Positions 48,269-58,434 are shown, counted from the stretch's first letter. The stretch: 64,000 nt of DNA from Acidobacteriota bacterium (GCA_016195265.1 JACPZW010000014.1:1-64000); one strand, 5' to 3'. Made by a program: numbers and translations. The notes: generated from the letters alone by a model not told the origin.

Positions 48269-50446
48269 TCAGCTGCCTTGCAGCGTTCTCGTGGCGCGCC
48301 GCAGCGCGCGGATGACCACGGTGGCCTGGTCGGCCGCGCGCGCGTAGTTGCCCGCGTCGACGGCTTCGCGCACGCCGGGAATCGTCTTCACGCCGTACCC
48401 GGTGTACAGCCCCGGCGCGTAGATGACGTGACGGTACCACGGACGGTCGGGAAGGCCCGCGGGCTCGATCAGATCGCGCTCGGCCATCATCAGCCGGTGA
48501 TTGATGTCGCCGAGCGCCGCAGCGGAGGGCGTGCCAGCGAGCAGCGACTCGCCGCGCTGGCGCAGCGCCGCGCCGGCCCTGGTGAAGGCGTCGGCCGCCG
48601 ACCTCATTCCCGCGAAGTCGATGCGCTTCGCGTCGGCGGCCGACGCACCGGTCGCCTGCTGCGCTTGTTGCTCGATGTCGCGGATGTACTCGAGGATCTG
48701 ATTGCCGTACGCCTCGTAATCCAGCGGCAGCAGCTCGGCGTCGGCCAGACGCAACAGCGCGACGCCGGTGACCTGTGCCGCGAGTACGCTGAACTTGAAC
48801 TGCGGATCGATGTACTTCTTGAACCAGTCCGGGTTGTCGTACGTCGAGTGATATGTGCCGTCGCCGTCGCGCCCGCTCAACCCCATGTCCATCGACGGTA
48901 TGCCGATGTGATCGAGAAACGCGGTGTAGTCGGATCCGGATCCGAGCGCGCCGACCGTCGGCAGCTTGAGCATCGGATGCCCGTCTTTCGCCGGCGACTG
49001 TTCGCGCGATCGCTCGAGCCAGGTGTCGAACAGCGTCGACGTGTTCGCGGTGCTCCCCTCGATCTGAATCGACTGCGCGAGCTCGTGCGCGAACGGCGTC
49101 AGCGAGTGGACGGCGCTGCTCCCGAACGTGGGCCCGCCCGCGCCGGCGTCCCGATTGACGTACACGGCGACTTTCGCGCTCAGCTCCGTCGCGAGGTCCT
49201 CGACCCACTCCGTCGATCCGAGCAGGCCCTGCTCCTCGCCGTCCCAGCTGACGAAGAGGATCGTCCGCCGCGGCCGCCAGCCCTTCTTCAGCATCTCGCC
49301 CATCGCGCGCGCGACGCTGTTCATCGACACGTGCCCGCTGACCGAGTCCGACGCGCCGAACGTCCACGCGTCGCGGTGCGAGCCGACGACGATCCACTCG
49401 TCCGGCGCGACGGCGCCCGTGATCTTGCCAACGACGTCGATCAGGCGGCGCTGGCCGTAGTCCATCACGAGCTTCATGTGGACGTTCGCCGGACCGGGAC
49501 CGACGTGATACGTAATCGGCAGCGCGCCGCGCCACGCTTCCGGCGCGACGGGGCCCTTCAGCCGTCTCAGAATTTCCTCGGCATCGCGATACGACATCGG
49601 CTGCACGGGAATGGTCGGCAGCGTCTCGATCTTGTCCATCGGCAGCCGCTCGACGCCGGGCTTCGACGGCCGGCCGGGCGTGGACGGATCGCCGGGATAG
49701 CGCGGCATGTCCATCACGCTGCCGCGCTGGATCATGCCCGGGCCGCGGAACGGGCCGTCCGGAAACACTTCGCCCTGGAAGTAACCGTCCTCGTGCGGAT
49801 CTGAATAGATGATGCAGGCGATGGCGCCGTGCTCGGCCGCGACCTTCGGCTTGATGCCGCGCCAGCTGCCGCCGTACCGCGCGAGCACAATCTTGCCCCT
49901 GACGTCGATGCCGAGCTTCGCGAGCGTCTCGTAATCGGCGGGCACGCCGAAGTTGACGTAGACGATCTCGCCGGTCACGTCGCCCGACGGCGAGTAGGCG
50001 TTGTACGCGGGAAGAATGCCCGGCTTGTCGGCCCACTGATCGCCGCGCAGCTTTTCTTCTTCGACCTGCAGCTTGATCGGATTCGGCCCGAGGATGTCGA
50101 TGCGGCGCTCGCCCGGCCAGGGCAGCAGGACGCTGTACTCGTAGCGTGCGACCTCGAGCCCGAATTCCTTGAAGCGATCGCCGACGTAATCCGCGAGCTT
50201 GATCTCGTACGGCGACCCGGCGTGGTGCGGCTCCGCCGTCATCACGTCGAAGTCCGCTTCGGCGACCTTGGGCGACGGCGCCGCCTTCATGTCGCGCTCG
50301 CGCGCGGTTTCGGCCGCGGAGGCCGCCGCAGAAAAGCCGCGGATGCGGCCCGCGGCGGATGACGTCGGCGTGCCCTGCGCGTTGAGCCAGCCGACGCCGG
50401 CGGTCGCCAGCCCCAGCGCGATCAGTTCGAGACGCCACCGTTTCAT
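48269..50446 (-). CDS. M28 family metallopeptidase (glutamate carboxypeptidase II-like)
   Basis: IVVGSHRDAWTFGASD, SWDGEEQGLLGSTEW, SDYTAFLDHIGIPSMD. Confidence 0.93.
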   Translation of the reverse strand: MKRWRLELIALGLATAGVGWLNAQGTPTSSAAGRIRGFSAAASAAETARERDMKAAPSPKVAEADFDVMTAEPHHAGSPYEIKLADYVGDRFKEFGLEVARYEYSVLLPWPGERRIDILGPNPIKLQVEEEKLRGDQWADKPGILPAYNAYSPSGDVTGEIVYVNFGVPADYETLAKLGIDVRGKIVLARYGGSWRGIKPKVAAEHGAIACIIYSDPHEDGYFQGEVFPDGPFRGPGMIQRGSVMDMPRYPGDPSTPGRPSKPGVERLPMDKIETLPTIPVQPMSYRDAEEILRRLKGPVAPEAWRGALPITYHVGPGPANVHMKLVMDYGQRRLIDVVGKITGAVAPDEWIVVGSHRDAWTFGASDSVSGHVSMNSVARAMGEMLKKGWRPRRTILFVSWDGEEQGLLGSTEWVEDLATELSAKVAVYVNRDAGAGGPTFGSSAVHSLTPFAHELAQSIQIEGSTANTSTLFDTWLERSREQSPAKDGHPMLKLPTVGALGSGSDYTAFLDHIGIPSMDMGLSGRDGDGTYHSTYDNPDWFKKYIDPQFKFSVLAAQVTGVALLRLADAELLPLDYEAYGNQILEYIRDIEQQAQQATGASAADAKRIDFAGMRSAADAFTRAGAALRQRGESLLAGTPSAAALGDINHRLMMAERDLIEPAGLPDRPWYRHVIYAPGLYTGYGVKTIPGVREAVDAGNYARAADQATVVIRALRRATRTLQGS

Positions 50447-50528
50447 CTGCCCGCCTCCTTCCACGCGCCGCCAGCATGCGCTCCACCGGCGCCAGCCCGA
50501 GAACCGCGAACGGCACCTGCGTATCGCA

Positions 50529-50891
50529 TCAGCGATGGAAGTAATCGTCGGTGTGATCGAGCCAGTCCTGGCGAATCGGGCTGAACAGGTCGAGCTCGAA
50601 CGTGTCCTCGAGCGCTTCGGCCTGGTGCTCGACCCACGACGGAATGTGCAGGACCTCCCCTTCGCGGACTGTGATCTCCTCGCCGCCGATGAGGAACCTC
50701 AGCGCGCCCTGCAGCACGTAGGTCATCTGCTCGCTCTCGTGCTTGTGCATGGGCACGAGGCAGCCGCGCTTCAGATAGATCTGGGCGATCATCTCGCGCT
50801 CGCCCGTGACGAACTTGCGCGAGAGCATTTCCGTGACTTTTTCGAGGGCGATTTCGTCCCATCGGTGCAGGCGAACCGTCGGCGCGCTCAT
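50529..50891 (-). CDS. cupin domain protein
   Basis: [33 protein letters not shown]. Confidence 0.88.
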   Translation of the reverse strand: MSAPTVRLHRWDEIALEKVTEMLSRKFVTGEREMIAQIYLKRGCLVPMHKHESEQMTYVLQGALRFLIGGEEITVREGEVLHIPSWVEHQAEALEDTFELDLFSPIRQDWLDHTDDYFHR

Positions 50892-50924
50892 GGTGTTCGA
50901 GCATATACCAAGGTGCGCGAATGC

Positions 50925-50930
50925 TATAAT
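50925..50930 (+). promoter_or_regulatory. -10 hexamer TATAAT 10 nt before ATG of the E1 gene
   Basis: TATAATtcccggtcgcATG. Confidence 0.55.
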
Positions 50931-50940
50931 TCCCGGTCGC

Positions 50941-53106
50941 ATGAAGGCCGTTTTGAACGGGCGGGACGGACAACCCGCGAGCCAATCGAGCGGACCCGCG
51001 AGTCAATCGAGCGGTTACAACAAAGACGGGCTGCACCGCACGGACCTTCTCGCCGTCCATCGCGCGATGCTCCTGTCGCGGCGGCTCGACGACAAAGAAA
51101 TCCAGCTCAAGAGCCAGAACCACATCTTCTTTCAGATCAGCGGCGCCGGCCATGAAGCCGTGCTCGTCGCCGCGTCGCTGACGCTCAAGCCGGGCCACGA
51201 CTGGTTCTATCCCTACTATCGCGACCGCGCGCTGTGCCTGCAGCTCGGCGTGACGCCGCTCGACATGCTGCTCGCCGGCGTCGGCGCGAAGGACGATCCG
51301 GCGTCCGCCGGACGACAGATGCCGTCGCACTGGGGTAACTTGTCGCTCAACATCGTGTCGGGATCGAGCCCGACCGGCACGCAGGTGCTGCAGGCCGTCG
51401 GCGCCGCCGAAGCCGCGCTGATTTACCGACGCGTCACGCAGATTCCCGACCGCGAGTCGCGCGCGCACGACGATGAACTGACGTACGTGTCGCTCGGCGA
51501 CGGCGCGACGAGCGAGGGCGAATTCTGGGAGGCGCTCAACACGACGTGCACCAAACGCCTGCCGCTGTTGTTCCTCGTCGAAGACAACGGCTACGCGATC
51601 TCGGTGCCGGTCGAAGTGCAGACGCCGGGTGGCGACATCTCGCGCCTCGTGCGATCGTTTCCCGGACTGCACGTCGATTCAATCGACGGCACGGATTTCT
51701 TCGCCAGCCTGCGCGCGATGCGCGACGCGACCGCGTACGTGCGCGCGGGCCACGGGCCCGCGTTCGTCCACGCGCGCGTGACCCGTCCGTACTCGCACTC
51801 GCTGTCGGACGATGAGAAGTTGTACAAGCCGGCGACGGAGCGGGCGGACGAAGCGAAGCGCGATCCGCTGGTGCTGTTTGCGGCGTTCCTGAAAGAGAAC
51901 GGGCTGGCGACCGACGAGGGCATGGCCGCGATGCTCGCCGACGTCGATCGCGAGATCAATGAAGCCGCGACGAAGGCGCTGGCCGCGAAGCGTCCGGCGA
52001 AGAACACGGCCGAGCTGTGGGTCTACTCGCCGACCGTCGATCCGACCTCGCCGGCTTTCGAGACGCCCGCGCAGCCCGAAGGCAAGCCCGACACGATGGT
52101 CGCCGCGATCAATCACACGCTCAGGGACGAAATGGCGCGCGACCCGCGCATCATCGTCTTTGGCGAGGACGTCGCGGACGTGAGCCGGAAGGCGTCCCAG
52201 GGGCAGGTGACCGGCAAGGGCGGCGTCTTCAAGCTGACGCACGGTCTGCAGAAGCTCTACGGCGACGATCGCGTGTTCAACTCGCCGCTCGCCGAAGCCA
52301 ACATCATCGGCCGCGCGATCGGCATGGCGACGCGCAAGCTGAAGCCCGTCGTCGAGATTCAGTTTTTCGACTACATCTGGCCGGCGATGATGCAGATTCG
52401 CGATGAGATGTCGATGCTGCGCTACCGATCGGGCAACACGTTCTCGTGCCCGATGGTGATCCGCGTGCCGATCGGCGGCTACCTGCGCGGCGGCGGGCCG
52501 TACCACAGCCAGTCGGGCGAGAGCATCTTCGCGCACTGCCCCGGCATCCGCATCGCGTACCCGTCCACGGCGCAGGACGCCGCGGGTCTACTGCGGACTG
52601 CGATTCGCTGCGACGATCCGGTCCTCTTCCTCGAGCACAAGCACCTGTACCGCCAGACGTACAACAAGGGCGAGTACCCGGGGAAGGAGTACATGATTCC
52701 GTTCGGCAAGGCGCAGCTGCGCCGCGACGGCGATCACGTGCTGGTCATCACCTGGGGCGCGCTCGTGCAGCGGACGCTCTTGGCCGCGCAGCAGGCGGAG
52801 AAGGATCACATCAGCGCCGCGGTGCTCGACCTGCGGACGATCGTGCCGTACGACTGGGAGACGATCGCCGCCCACGTGAAGCGCACGAGCCGCGTCGTCG
52901 TCGCGCACGAGGATCAGCTGATGTGCGGGTTCGGCGCCGAAATCGCCGCGCGGATCGGCGGCGAGCTGTTCGATCATCTCGACGCGCCGGTGAGACGCGT
53001 GGGCGCGCTGAATACCCCGGTCGCTTATTGCCCTGATCTCGAAGAAGCCATCCTGCCCCAGTCCTCGGACGTCCTGAAAGCGATCAGAGAAACCGCTCGA
53101 TACTAG
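50941..53106 (+). CDS. fused alpha/beta E1 component of 2-oxoacid (branched-chain type) dehydrogenase
   Basis: E1-alpha [15 protein letters not shown] then E1-beta VFGEDVAD in one 721-aa ORF. Confidence 0.92.
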   Translation: MKAVLNGRDGQPASQSSGPASQSSGYNKDGLHRTDLLAVHRAMLLSRRLDDKEIQLKSQNHIFFQISGAGHEAVLVAASLTLKPGHDWFYPYYRDRALCLQLGVTPLDMLLAGVGAKDDPASAGRQMPSHWGNLSLNIVSGSSPTGTQVLQAVGAAEAALIYRRVTQIPDRESRAHDDELTYVSLGDGATSEGEFWEALNTTCTKRLPLLFLVEDNGYAISVPVEVQTPGGDISRLVRSFPGLHVDSIDGTDFFASLRAMRDATAYVRAGHGPAFVHARVTRPYSHSLSDDEKLYKPATERADEAKRDPLVLFAAFLKENGLATDEGMAAMLADVDREINEAATKALAAKRPAKNTAELWVYSPTVDPTSPAFETPAQPEGKPDTMVAAINHTLRDEMARDPRIIVFGEDVADVSRKASQGQVTGKGGVFKLTHGLQKLYGDDRVFNSPLAEANIIGRAIGMATRKLKPVVEIQFFDYIWPAMMQIRDEMSMLRYRSGNTFSCPMVIRVPIGGYLRGGGPYHSQSGESIFAHCPGIRIAYPSTAQDAAGLLRTAIRCDDPVLFLEHKHLYRQTYNKGEYPGKEYMIPFGKAQLRRDGDHVLVITWGALVQRTLLAAQQAEKDHISAAVLDLRTIVPYDWETIAAHVKRTSRVVVAHEDQLMCGFGAEIAARIGGELFDHLDAPVRRVGALNTPVAYCPDLEEAILPQSSDVLKAIRETARY

Positions 53107-53175
53107 TTCGGGTGCCAGGTGCCTGGTGCTAGGTGCTGGGTGCCGTGCAGGGTGTTGAGTGCTGGGTGCGATGGC
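53106..53175. repeat. short-word repeat GGTGCTGGGTGC, left arm
   Basis: cgggtgccaggtgcctggtgctaggtgctgggtgccgtgcagggtgttgagtgctgggtgc. Confidence 0.88.
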
Positions 53176-53199
53176 GCGCGCATTGCTTCACGCCATCGC

Positions 53200-53592
53200 A
53201 TGGTGGCGCAGCGTTACCAGGATCTCGTGGCGTGGCAGCTTGCGAATCAACTGAAGCAAGAGGTGTACGCGCTCATTGATCGCACGCCCGCCAAACACGA
53301 TCGCAGATTCTGCGATCAGATCAAAGATTCCGCGCGTTCAGCGCCAAGCAATCTCGCCGAAGGCTTCGGCTGTTACTATCACCCGGAGTTCGCGCGCTAC
53401 TCACGGGTAGCTCGTTCCTCTCTCGTCGAAACCCACAACCATCTCGGCGACGGCGTCGATCTCAAGTACTGGTCACCGAGTGACGCCGCGCGACTACAGA
53501 CCCTCGCCGACCGCGCGACCGGCGCGACGACGCGTCTCATTCGCTACCTTGAATCGACAGACGCCCCGGGCGCGCGCCCGCGCCGCAAATGA
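53200..53592 (+). CDS. four-helix-bundle protein (S23/IVS-encoded family, TIGR02436-like)
   Basis: RYQDLVAWQLANQLKQEVYALI...RSAPSNLAEGFG... Confidence 0.88.
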   Translation: MVAQRYQDLVAWQLANQLKQEVYALIDRTPAKHDRRFCDQIKDSARSAPSNLAEGFGCYYHPEFARYSRVARSSLVETHNHLGDGVDLKYWSPSDAARLQTLADRATGATTRLIRYLESTDAPGARPRRK

Positions 53593-53611
53593 ACACGCGA
53601 CGGGTGAGCTC

Positions 53612-54073
53612 ATGCCAACGGTTTACTTGGAAACGAGCATCGTCAGCTATTTGACTGCACGGCCGAGTCGTGACGTCGTACTTGCCAGTCACCAGACGTT
53701 GACTCGGAATTGGTGGCGCGGACGCGCGTCGTACGAGTTGGTCATCTCGCAACTTGTGCTCGATGAAGCAGCAGCAGGCGACCAGCTCATGCGAACGCGG
53801 CGGCTGGAAGTATTGAGCGGCATTCCCATCGTCCCCCTGACGAACTCCGCGACCCGTTTAGCGAAGGAGTTGGTCCGGCAAGGAGCCCTTCCGGAGAAGG
53901 CGACTGTCGACGCGTTTCACATCGGGATCGCTGCAGCCCATCACGCAGCGTATCTGTTGACTTGGAATTGCAAGCATCTGGCGAATGCGACGATGCGTAG
54001 TACCATTGACGCGATCTGCCGCTCTGAGGGCCTGAATCCGCCTATCATATGCACGCCCGAAGAGCTGCCGTGA
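53612..54073 (+). CDS. PIN domain protein (VapC-like toxin candidate)
   Basis: MPTVYLETSIVSYLTARPSRD...; D-H-I-A-A-A-H acidic patch. Confidence 0.83.
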   Translation: MPTVYLETSIVSYLTARPSRDVVLASHQTLTRNWWRGRASYELVISQLVLDEAAAGDQLMRTRRLEVLSGIPIVPLTNSATRLAKELVRQGALPEKATVDAFHIGIAAAHHAAYLLTWNCKHLANATMRSTIDAICRSEGLNPPIICTPEELP

Positions 54074-54083
54074 GGAGAACCTC

Positions 54084-54263
54084 ATGAAGCGCCGCGATTC
54101 CATCGTCGACGGGCTGCACAAGCTTCGTGAGCGCATCGGCCGGGCTCACGACTTCGACGCCGACCGAATCGCCGTAACAATTCGGCGGCACGAAAAGGAA
54201 CGCGGCCGAGGCGATACTCGTGTGGCACCGAAGCGCGCGGTCCGTCAGAAGAAAGCCTCGTAG
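54084..54263 (+). CDS. 59-aa partner ORF, antitoxin candidate (absent from ORF track)
   Basis: ATG 54084 after GAGGAG; MKRRDSIVDGLHKLRERIGRAHDFDADRIAVTIRRHEKERGRGDTRVAPKRAVRQKKAS*. Confidence 0.6.
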   Translation: MKRRDSIVDGLHKLRERIGRAHDFDADRIAVTIRRHEKERGRGDTRVAPKRAVRQKKAS

Positions 54264-54362
54264 CCACTCGGGCCCGGGCCCGCGCCCCAAGTATCACGCC
54301 GCGACTTGCGACCTCCGCCGGAATTGAAGACCCGCCGCCGCTTTGCTAGACTGCGCCAAGTC

Positions 54363-55382
54363 ATGTCCCGCATCTTGCAGCAGCGCGCTGCCGCGCTCAG
54401 TCGCGTACATCGCAGAAGCCTCGTCATCGGCGTGCTCGTAGCCGCAACAGTGCCGGCGTTCGGCCAGCCCTCCGTCGGGCCGGACACATCACCGCATCGA
54501 GTTCAACGTGTCGAGGTCGAATCGAGTGTTTCCCTCGAAGTGCTCGACTGGGGTGGATCGGGTCGGCCGGTGGTCTTGCTCGCGGGCGGAGGCAACTCGG
54601 CCCACGTGTTCGACGACTTCGCGCCGCCGTTGACGCGTCGGTATCACGTGTACGGAGTGACGCGAAGAGGCTACGGCGTTTCCGATAAGCCAACGACCGG
54701 GTACAGCGTGGATCGACTCGCGGACGATGTTGCGTCTGTTGTCGATGCCCTCAAGATCGAGCGCTCTGTCGTGATCGGGCACTCGGTCGCCGGCGACGAA
54801 CTCTCGTCGATCGGTTCGCGTCATTCTGAACGGATCTCTGGTCTCATCTATCTAGATGCGGCCTACGATCGCACCGATCCGGCCTGGAATGCGATTAACA
54901 GCAAACTCCCGCCGACTGCGCCCGCGCTTGCGGACCGTGAGAACGTCCGAGCGTTTCAGGGCTGGATGACGCGCGCACTCCGATTCACGCTTCCGCTATC
55001 GGAGATCTACAACGAATTCGAGCTGACGCCGGCCGGTGGCATTGGCAGGTCTCGAATACCTCCGGCCGTTTCGCGTGAAATTCTGGCCGGCATGAAGAAA
55101 CCAGACTATTCGAGGCTACTCGTGCCGGCGCTTGCCTTGTACGCCCAGTACCGGTCTATCCAAGAAGCTCCAGGCTACAAAGACAACGACCCCGCTGCGC
55201 GAACGGCGCTTGAAGAGTACCTCTCGCTTGTTGCGGCACGTCAAGTCGTCGAGATTGAGTCATTCAAGGCTGCGGCCGTTAATGCGCGCGTCGCCAGGGT
55301 ACCTGGCGGACACTACTTCTTCCTGGCGAACCCGCAAGACACGAATAAGGAGATTGACGCCTTCATCGCAGATCTGCCCTAG
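54363..55382 (+). CDS. secreted alpha/beta hydrolase
   Basis: VVLLAGGGNSAHVFDDFA, VIGHSVAGDELS nucleophile elbow; signal peptide. Confidence 0.85.
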   Translation: MSRILQQRAAALSRVHRRSLVIGVLVAATVPAFGQPSVGPDTSPHRVQRVEVESSVSLEVLDWGGSGRPVVLLAGGGNSAHVFDDFAPPLTRRYHVYGVTRRGYGVSDKPTTGYSVDRLADDVASVVDALKIERSVVIGHSVAGDELSSIGSRHSERISGLIYLDAAYDRTDPAWNAINSKLPPTAPALADRENVRAFQGWMTRALRFTLPLSEIYNEFELTPAGGIGRSRIPPAVSREILAGMKKPDYSRLLVPALALYAQYRSIQEAPGYKDNDPAARTALEEYLSLVAARQVVEIESFKAAAVNARVARVPGGHYFFLANPQDTNKEIDAFIADLP

Positions 55383-55450
55383 CACCTTCGCGGCGCGCGC
55401 ACCCAGCACGTGGCCGGGCACGTCGCACTTCTGCACCCGGCACCCGTCCT
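55383..55450. repeat. short-word repeat GCACCCAGCAC, right arm (inverse of 53106-53175)
   Basis: gcacccagcacgtggccgggcacgtcgcacttctgcacccggcaccc. Confidence 0.75.
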
Positions 55451-55471
55451 TCTTGACTCCCAATTGGCTAA

Positions 55472-55489
55472 TGAATGAACATTCATTCA
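55472..55489. promoter_or_regulatory. FadR/TetR-type operator, perfect 8-bp arms
   Basis: TGAATGAA-CA-TTCATTCA just upstream of the TetR start. Confidence 0.88.
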
Positions 55490-55492
55490 CCC

Positions 55493-56125
55493 ATGGCTTC
55501 TTCCTCCGCCACCGCGCGCCGCGCCCGACCAGGATCGACCGATTCTCCGTCCGGTGCCAAGCGCGACGCCATCCTCCGCGCGGCGATTGACGTCTTCGCC
55601 GAGCGCGGGTATTTCAACGCACAGGTTGCCGACGTCGCGCGCGCCGCGGGCGTGGCGGCCGGCACCGTCTACCTTTACTTTCACAACAAAGACCACCTGC
55701 TCGTCTCCATCTTCGAGCGCAGCATGCGCGACGGCCTCGCCGAGAGCCGCGCGACTGTCGCCGAACTGCGCGATCCGCGCGAGCGGCTGCGCCGTCTCGC
55801 GCGCGGCCACCTCGCGCGCCTGGGGAACGACCGCAACCTGGCGATCGTGTTCCAGGTCGAGCTGCGGCAGTCGACGAAGTTCATGGAGCGTTTTTCCGCC
55901 ACGCTGCTGCGCGACTACCTCGGCCTGATTCGCGCGGCGATCGCCGACGGCCAGCAGGACGGGACGTTCCGTACGGACATCAAGGCAACCGTCGCCGCCA
56001 AGATGCTCTTCGGCGCGCTCGACGAGATGGCGACCAACTGGATCCTCAGCGCCCGCCGGTACTCGCTCGAAGCCGATGCCGACGCGGTCGTCGATCTCTT
56101 TGTCAACGGCGCGCGAGCGCGATAG
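55493..56125 (+). CDS. TetR family regulator, FadR-like
   Basis: KRDAILRAAIDVFAERGYFNAQVADVARAAGVAAGTVYLYFHNKDHLL; heads a beta-oxidation operon. Confidence 0.9.
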   Translation: MASSSATARRARPGSTDSPSGAKRDAILRAAIDVFAERGYFNAQVADVARAAGVAAGTVYLYFHNKDHLLVSIFERSMRDGLAESRATVAELRDPRERLRRLARGHLARLGNDRNLAIVFQVELRQSTKFMERFSATLLRDYLGLIRAAIADGQQDGTFRTDIKATVAAKMLFGALDEMATNWILSARRYSLEADADAVVDLFVNGARAR

Positions 56126-56130
56126 GTCAC

Positions 56131-58404
56131 ATGTCTCTGGCGAACTTCCGATCCGTCGCGGTTCTGGGCGCAGGCACGATGGGCGCGCAAATCGCCGCGC
56201 ACTTCGCGAACGCAGGCGTCCGGGTCACGCTGCTCGACGTCACGGCGGACGCCGCGCGCGACGGCCTCAAGCGGGCGCGGGGGCTGAAACCGGATCCGTT
56301 CTATACGTCCTTCACAGGGGACGCCGCGGCTCTGATCACGACCGGCGGACTCGACGGCGATCTCGCACCACTGGCAGACGCGGACTGGATCATCGAAGCG
56401 ATCGTGGAGCAACTCGACGTCAAACGCGCACTGCTCGCGCGCGTCGACGCCGCGCGCCGGCCCGGCACGCCTGGCACGCCTGGCACGATTGTTTCGTCGA
56501 ACACCTCCGGCATTCCCATCGCGTTGCTGGCCGAAGGACGGAGCGCGGATTTCCGGCGGCACTGGCTCGGCACCCACTTCTTCAACCCGCCGCGCTATCT
56601 CCATCTCCTCGAGGTCATCCCGACGGCGGACACCGATCCGGCAGTCGTCGCGCGCGTGACGCATTTCGCGGATCACCGCCTCGGCAAGGGCGTGGTCGTC
56701 GCGAAGGACACGCCGAATTTCATCGGCAACCACCTCGGCCTCTTCGGTGTCATCCAGGTGCTGCGCGCGCTGGAGTCCGGCGGCTTCACGATCGAAGAGA
56801 TCGACGCCATCACCGGACCGGCGATCGGCCGGCCGAAGAGCGCGACGTTCCGGACGATGGACATCGCCGGCATCGATATCCTGGGTCACGTGGCGCGCAA
56901 TCTCGCCGAGCGGCTTCCCGACGAGGAGGCGCGGCGCGCGTTCGTCCTGCCGCCGCTCGTCGCGGCGCTCATCGAGCGCGGCTGGATCGGTGAAAAGAGC
57001 GGACAGGGTTTCTACAAGCGGGAGAGAAAGGACATCCTCACGCTCGATCCGGCGACGATGACGTATCGCGCGAAGCAATCGGCGCGGCTGCCGGCGCTCG
57101 AAGCGGCGAAATCGATCGACGACCCGGCCGCGCGCATCAAGACGCTCTTCCTCGGCCGCGACAAGGTCGGGGACTTCCTGCGCCAGACCCTCGGGCCCAC
57201 GCTGCGCTATGCCGCGCGCGTTGCGCCCGAGATCGCGCATTCGATCGACGACGTCGATCGCGTCATGCAGTGGGGCTTCGGCTGGGAGCTCGGACCGTTC
57301 GAGATCATGGACGCGATCGGTCCGCATGAGGCGCTCGGCGACGTTTTCCCGAAGGGACGCACGAGTTTCCGCGACGGCCGCGTGCCGCCGGCCGCGCCGG
57401 ACCTGCAGATTCTGCGCTCGGCCAAGGATCGCGAGCGCGTCGTGAAACGCAACGCCGGCGCGAGCCTCGTCGATCTCGGCGACGGCGTCCTCGCCCTCGA
57501 ATTCCATTCGAAGATGAATGCGATCGGCGGCGACACCGTGCAGATGATGCACGCCGCCGTCAAGGAAGCCGCCGCGAATTTCTCGGCGCTCGTCGTCGGC
57601 AACGACGCGCCGAATTTCTCCGCCGGCGCGAACCTGATGCTCGTTCTGCTCGAGGCGCAGGAGGGTAACTGGGATGAAATCGATCTGATGATCCGCGCGT
57701 TTCAGCAGGCCACACAGGCGCTCCGCTTCGCCGACGTTCCGGTCGTCGTCGCGACCGGCGGCCTGACGCTCGGTGGCGGTTGCGAGATCGCGCTCCACGC
57801 CGATCGCGTGCAGGCGGCGGCCGAGAGCTACATCGGCCTCGTGGAGGTCGGCGTCGGCTTGATTCCCGGCGGCGGAGGAACGAAGGAAATGATCGCGCGC
57901 GCCGTCGAGCACGTCCCGTCCGCGCAGATCGACCTGCTGCCGTTCATGCAGCGCGTGTTCGAAACGATTGGATTCGCGAAGGTCTCGACGAGCGCCGCAG
58001 ACGCACGGCGGCTGGGATTCCTCGACGAAGCGGATCGCGTGACGATGAACCGCGAACGGTTGATGGCCGACGCGAAAGCGCTCGCGCTCGAACGCGTGAG
58101 TGAAGGCTATCAGCGGCCGTCGCCGCGAATCGCGATTCCCGTCGGCGGCGAGGGCGTGCTGGCGGCGCTCAAGCTCGGCGTCCACCTCGCGTGGCGCGCG
58201 GGACGTATCGGCGATCACGACGCGGTCGTCGGCAGGGCGTTGGCGAAGGTGCTGGCCGGTGGCAGCCTGCCGCACCAGACGACGGTCGGGGAACAGTACT
58301 TGTTGGATCTGGAGCGCGAAGCCTTTCTGAAGTTGTGCGGCGAGCCGAAGACGCTCGAGCGGATTCAGTACACGTTGAAGACGGGTAAACCGTTGCGAAA
58401 CTGA
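56131..58404 (+). CDS. fadB: bifunctional 3-hydroxyacyl-CoA dehydrogenase / enoyl-CoA hydratase
   Basis: VAVLGAGTMGAQIAAHFANAG; IPGGGGTKEM crotonase region. Confidence 0.93.
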   Translation: MSLANFRSVAVLGAGTMGAQIAAHFANAGVRVTLLDVTADAARDGLKRARGLKPDPFYTSFTGDAAALITTGGLDGDLAPLADADWIIEAIVEQLDVKRALLARVDAARRPGTPGTPGTIVSSNTSGIPIALLAEGRSADFRRHWLGTHFFNPPRYLHLLEVIPTADTDPAVVARVTHFADHRLGKGVVVAKDTPNFIGNHLGLFGVIQVLRALESGGFTIEEIDAITGPAIGRPKSATFRTMDIAGIDILGHVARNLAERLPDEEARRAFVLPPLVAALIERGWIGEKSGQGFYKRERKDILTLDPATMTYRAKQSARLPALEAAKSIDDPAARIKTLFLGRDKVGDFLRQTLGPTLRYAARVAPEIAHSIDDVDRVMQWGFGWELGPFEIMDAIGPHEALGDVFPKGRTSFRDGRVPPAAPDLQILRSAKDRERVVKRNAGASLVDLGDGVLALEFHSKMNAIGGDTVQMMHAAVKEAAANFSALVVGNDAPNFSAGANLMLVLLEAQEGNWDEIDLMIRAFQQATQALRFADVPVVVATGGLTLGGGCEIALHADRVQAAAESYIGLVEVGVGLIPGGGGTKEMIARAVEHVPSAQIDLLPFMQRVFETIGFAKVSTSAADARRLGFLDEADRVTMNRERLMADAKALALERVSEGYQRPSPRIAIPVGGEGVLAALKLGVHLAWRAGRIGDHDAVVGRALAKVLAGGSLPHQTTVGEQYLLDLEREAFLKLCGEPKTLERIQYTLKTGKPLRN

Positions 58405-58434
58405 AAACAGAAAAGTGAAAACAGAAAAGTGAAG
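58397..58434. repeat. AT-rich short-word repeat (AAACAGAAAAGTGA)
   Basis: gaaactgaaaacagaaaagtgaaaacagaaaagtgaag. Confidence 0.8.
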
